The translations under genes were made by a program, and so were the position numbers. Source: Plasmodium relictum (Eukaryota > Apicomplexa > Aconoidasida > Haemosporida > Plasmodiidae). Taken from it: 64,000 bases of DNA. Where the stretch lies: assembly GCF_900005765.1 (NCBI RefSeq), contig NC_041690.1, positions 1,922,001 through 1,986,000 on the forward strand, given 5' to 3'. The notes under the pieces are model-generated. The model made no database searches. It was not told where the DNA came from and saw nothing but the letters and a program-made list of their open reading frames with translations. Within the stretch, counting starts at the first letter, position 1; the number at the start of each line of letters is the position of its first letter. This document shows positions 61,684 through 64,000 of this stretch, piece by piece.

Positions 61684-62812
61684 GATTAATTTATTTTTAC
61701 ACAGAATAAAATATTATAATTATTTAAATATATCTCTATTTTTTATTTAATTAAAAACTTGCATTCTTTTTTTATCTAAATACATTTATATAAATATATA
61801 CATTTTTGAAAGTTTTTATAGTTAAAAACAAAATTTTTTCTTGAAGAGTAATATTTTTTATATATGAAAGCTCTTTATTTAATGATAGTTATCATGCGCA
61901 TATATACATTTTTTTTTTTTTTCTTATCTTTCCCAATATATAAAATTATTTTTTGGATTTTTTTTTTATCCTTAAGGTTTTTATATCTAAAAATACTTTT
62001 ATTTATTACATTTATGTATATGAAATTATTTAATTTGTTCTAGGATATATCTAAAAATATTTTTTTTATAGTCCAGATACTATAAAATGATTTTTTTTTT
62101 TATTTTCCTCTACCTTAGAATTAATAAATGCAACAATTTTAAATTAAAAAAACATATACAATAAAAAAGGGGACTCTAAATATTTTATTATACCAGTAAT
62201 TCTTGTTTTATTTAAATATTTATATAACATTTAAATAAGATAAAATTACAACATTATTTATATAATTGTTGTAATATAAAAAGGAAGAGATAATAAAAAA
62301 AAAAAAAATAATATAGATAGGTATTCAGATAAAATGTAAAAAAATTAACAAAAAGAAGGTTCTTTATTAATATAAAATATAAGAAGTAAATACTTATTAA
62401 ATTGTTATCATAAAAATATGAATATATAACAAAAAATATATTGGGCTTTACAAAAAGATTAAGTGCTATTATAATGCTAATCTTCAAAATATTAATAAAA
62501 TCAAACATGTTAAAAAATAATCAACAAAAATTGTTTTTTAATTAATAAATAATAAAGAAATTTTTTTTTTTTTAAATAAATGAAGCTATAAAATGAGAAA
62601 TAAAATCACTTATATCATCTACAGAATTTTCATTAAAGTATATAATTATTAAAAGCATGATTCATCTTTATATATTTGTATGATATGGCTTAAAATGTTT
62701 TTAAATACATTTCATTATATACTTCAATATAGAATTATTATTCTTATAAATATTACTATTTTATATTTTTTCAATAATTATGATCCAATATATAGTAAAT
62801 ATTTCCATTATA

Positions 62813-62950
62813 TTTTTCAATTAAGAAAAGAAAAATTTTAATTATCATTTTATGATAATGTTATTGAATATTACATTGGTATATTAGATATTTATTGCAT
62901 TCATTTTTATTTTAGTTCTATTTTTTCTTTTCTTAATCTAATTTGAAAAA
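62813..62950. other. Nested inverted repeats; candidate structured noncoding RNA
   Basis: The 15-base purine arm TTAAGAAAAGAAAAA (62821-62835) pairs perfectly with 62922-62936. After a 6-nt bulge pairing resumes for 8 bp (62813-62820 with 62943-62950). Inside the 86-nt loop is a second perfect hairpin, ATTATCA (62841-62847) with TGATAAT (62853-62859), loop of five. The arms are purine/pyrimidine-segregated, not AT-alternating, so they are less likely to pair by chance than TA tracts. Confidence 0.4.
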
Positions 62951-63167
62951 TTGAATTATTTCAATGTAAAAATAAAACTATATGTTATAATTCATAAATT
63001 ATATCTTATTAGAATACTCTTTATTTAAAAAAAAAAAAAAATACAATCAATCCACAAGTATATGTAGAAAAATAATATGATTAACTTTTTATATATATCC
63101 TTTTTTTTTCTTTATGATATAGATTTGAAATTACAAAAATAATTAAAATGTGTCAATTAAAAGAAAA

Positions 63168-63170
<3 letters not shown>

Positions 63171-63232
<62 letters not shown>
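63171..63232. repeat. (AT)31 microsatellite
   Basis: 62 bp of perfect AT repeat, followed 55 bp later by an A run of about 25. It lies in the noncoding DNA downstream of P47. Confidence 0.95.
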
Positions 63233-63235
<3 letters not shown>

Positions 63236-64000
63236 AATAAATCAAAAAAAAACTATTATAAAATTAGACGTATTTAAAAAAATGAAAAAAAAAAAAAAAA
63301 AAAAAAAATACGAGCATATGTATAATATGTAGAAGCATAAAAGAAAAATGTGTGTAATAAAAAAAAAATTAAAGACATTAAACTCGTTAATACTTCAAGT
63401 ATATATTTATTTTACATACAATATATTATTCAAAGAATTAATGCAAATATGAATAAATTCTAAAATATAAAGAATTTATGAAAATATATTTTTTTTTTTT
63501 TTTTTTTGCGTGTATCTAACAATATATATATATATATATATATATGGAAATGTCTTTTTAATACTTTATGTACACACCTTTTTTATGTGCTATTTTATTT
63601 ATTCAATTATTTTTATTTTAGCTTATAAAAATACCTAATTTATATATGAATATAAAAAATTGCTTCTATATTTTTATGAAAAAACAGTTTTATAGAGAAT
63701 ACGTTTTTATGAAGTAATATATTTTTAAAATTAGAAGGGGATTTTTTGATAACTACAAAACAAAAAAAATGTAAACTTTTTCTTTTTTCCTTTTTTTTTT
63801 TTTTTAGAAGAATAATTTTTTAAATTTTAAAGTAATCCATATTATATTTATTTTAATATAATCTTAAAAAAAAAAGGAAAAAATAATCAAATAACATACA
63901 ATTATATCTATGAATAAAATATAAAAACAATAGCATATATATATATTATATATATGTGTAAATAATTTATACAAAACAGTAAATTTTTTTTTATATATTT

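Larger units (their letters stand above)
61684..64000. other. Noncoding region downstream of P47
   Basis: 2.3 kb without a supportable gene. An 84-codon open stretch at 62254-62508 (minus) encodes only Phe/Tyr/Leu/Ile-rich sequence and is rejected. The region has two inverted-repeat structures (62246-62274 and 62813-62950), an AT microsatellite and A and T runs. It presumably separates P47 from P48/45. Confidence 0.6.

Noticed and set aside
62254-62508. 84-codon minus-strand ORF rich in Phe, Tyr and Ile
   Set aside because: It is the complement of A-rich spacer and resembles a membrane protein only because T-rich codons encode hydrophobic residues.
1-64000. tRNA, rRNA, CRISPR arrays, transposons, bacterial-type promoters
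   Set aside because: No G/C-rich cloverleaf-like segment, spaced direct-repeat array or transposase-like protein was seen. Bacterial signals are not expected in this eukaryotic nuclear DNA.

Overview
The window is nuclear chromosomal DNA of a malaria parasite (genus Plasmodium). Evidence: extreme A+T richness, long (AT)n and poly-A/poly-T tracts, Asn/Lys-rich inserts in conserved proteins, short GT-AG introns with T-rich acceptors, and recognisable Plasmodium genes (nucleoside transporter 1, ALBA4, six-cysteine protein P47). The A+T level fits P. falciparum-like or avian species such as P. gallinaceum or P. relictum; I cannot fix the species by eye. From memory, the right half follows the P. 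falciparum chromosome 13 order around P47, WD-repeat protein, topoisomerase III, NT1, ALBA4 and ethanolamine-phosphate cytidylyltransferase, so P48/45 would be expected just beyond the right edge.

Layout: 1-1959 no gene; 1960-11792 (+) giant HEAT-repeat/zinc-finger protein, probably the cohesin loader Scc2/NIPBL; 13179-17478 (+) EFL1 ribosome-maturation GTPase; 18236-18951 (-) CIR_N-domain protein with a SLU7-like motif; 19482-21574 (-) divergent Ras/Rab-like GTPase in about ten small exons; 22248-26102 (+) coiled-coil protein; 26906-32137 (+) large protein with a possible RAP domain; 32260-33666 (-) DNAAF1/LRRC50-like LRR protein; 34167-36031 (-) ethanolamine-phosphate cytidylyltransferase; 38182-40461 (-) 13-exon secreted six-cysteine protein; 42827-44165 (+) ALBA4; 45315-45713 (-) VMA21-like V-ATPase assembly factor; 46417-47756 (+) six-exon membrane protein; 48862-50094 (+) nucleoside transporter NT1; 51557-53479 (-) topoisomerase III; 55379-57535 (+) WDR92/DNAAF10; 57690-58127 (-) small protein with a C-terminal PIP box; 60125-60328 (+) small basic ORF; 60394-61683 (+) P47; then 2.3 kb without a gene.

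Themes: there is no operon logic. Several genes bear on gamete biology: DNAAF1 and WDR92 are axonemal dynein assembly factors, expected to matter only in the flagellated male gamete; P47 is a gamete surface protein. Others serve chromatin and replication (Scc2-like, TOP3, PIP-box protein), RNA and translation (ALBA4, EFL1, CIR_N protein), and uptake, lipid synthesis and acidification (NT1, ECT, VMA21). Several genes consist of tiny exons; I rebuilt them by hand from splice signals, phase continuity and family similarity, and I flag uncertain junctions. No tRNA, rRNA, CRISPR or transposon was recognised. Three noncoding inverted repeats (50.7, 58.9 and 62.9 kb) are the main unexplained structures.
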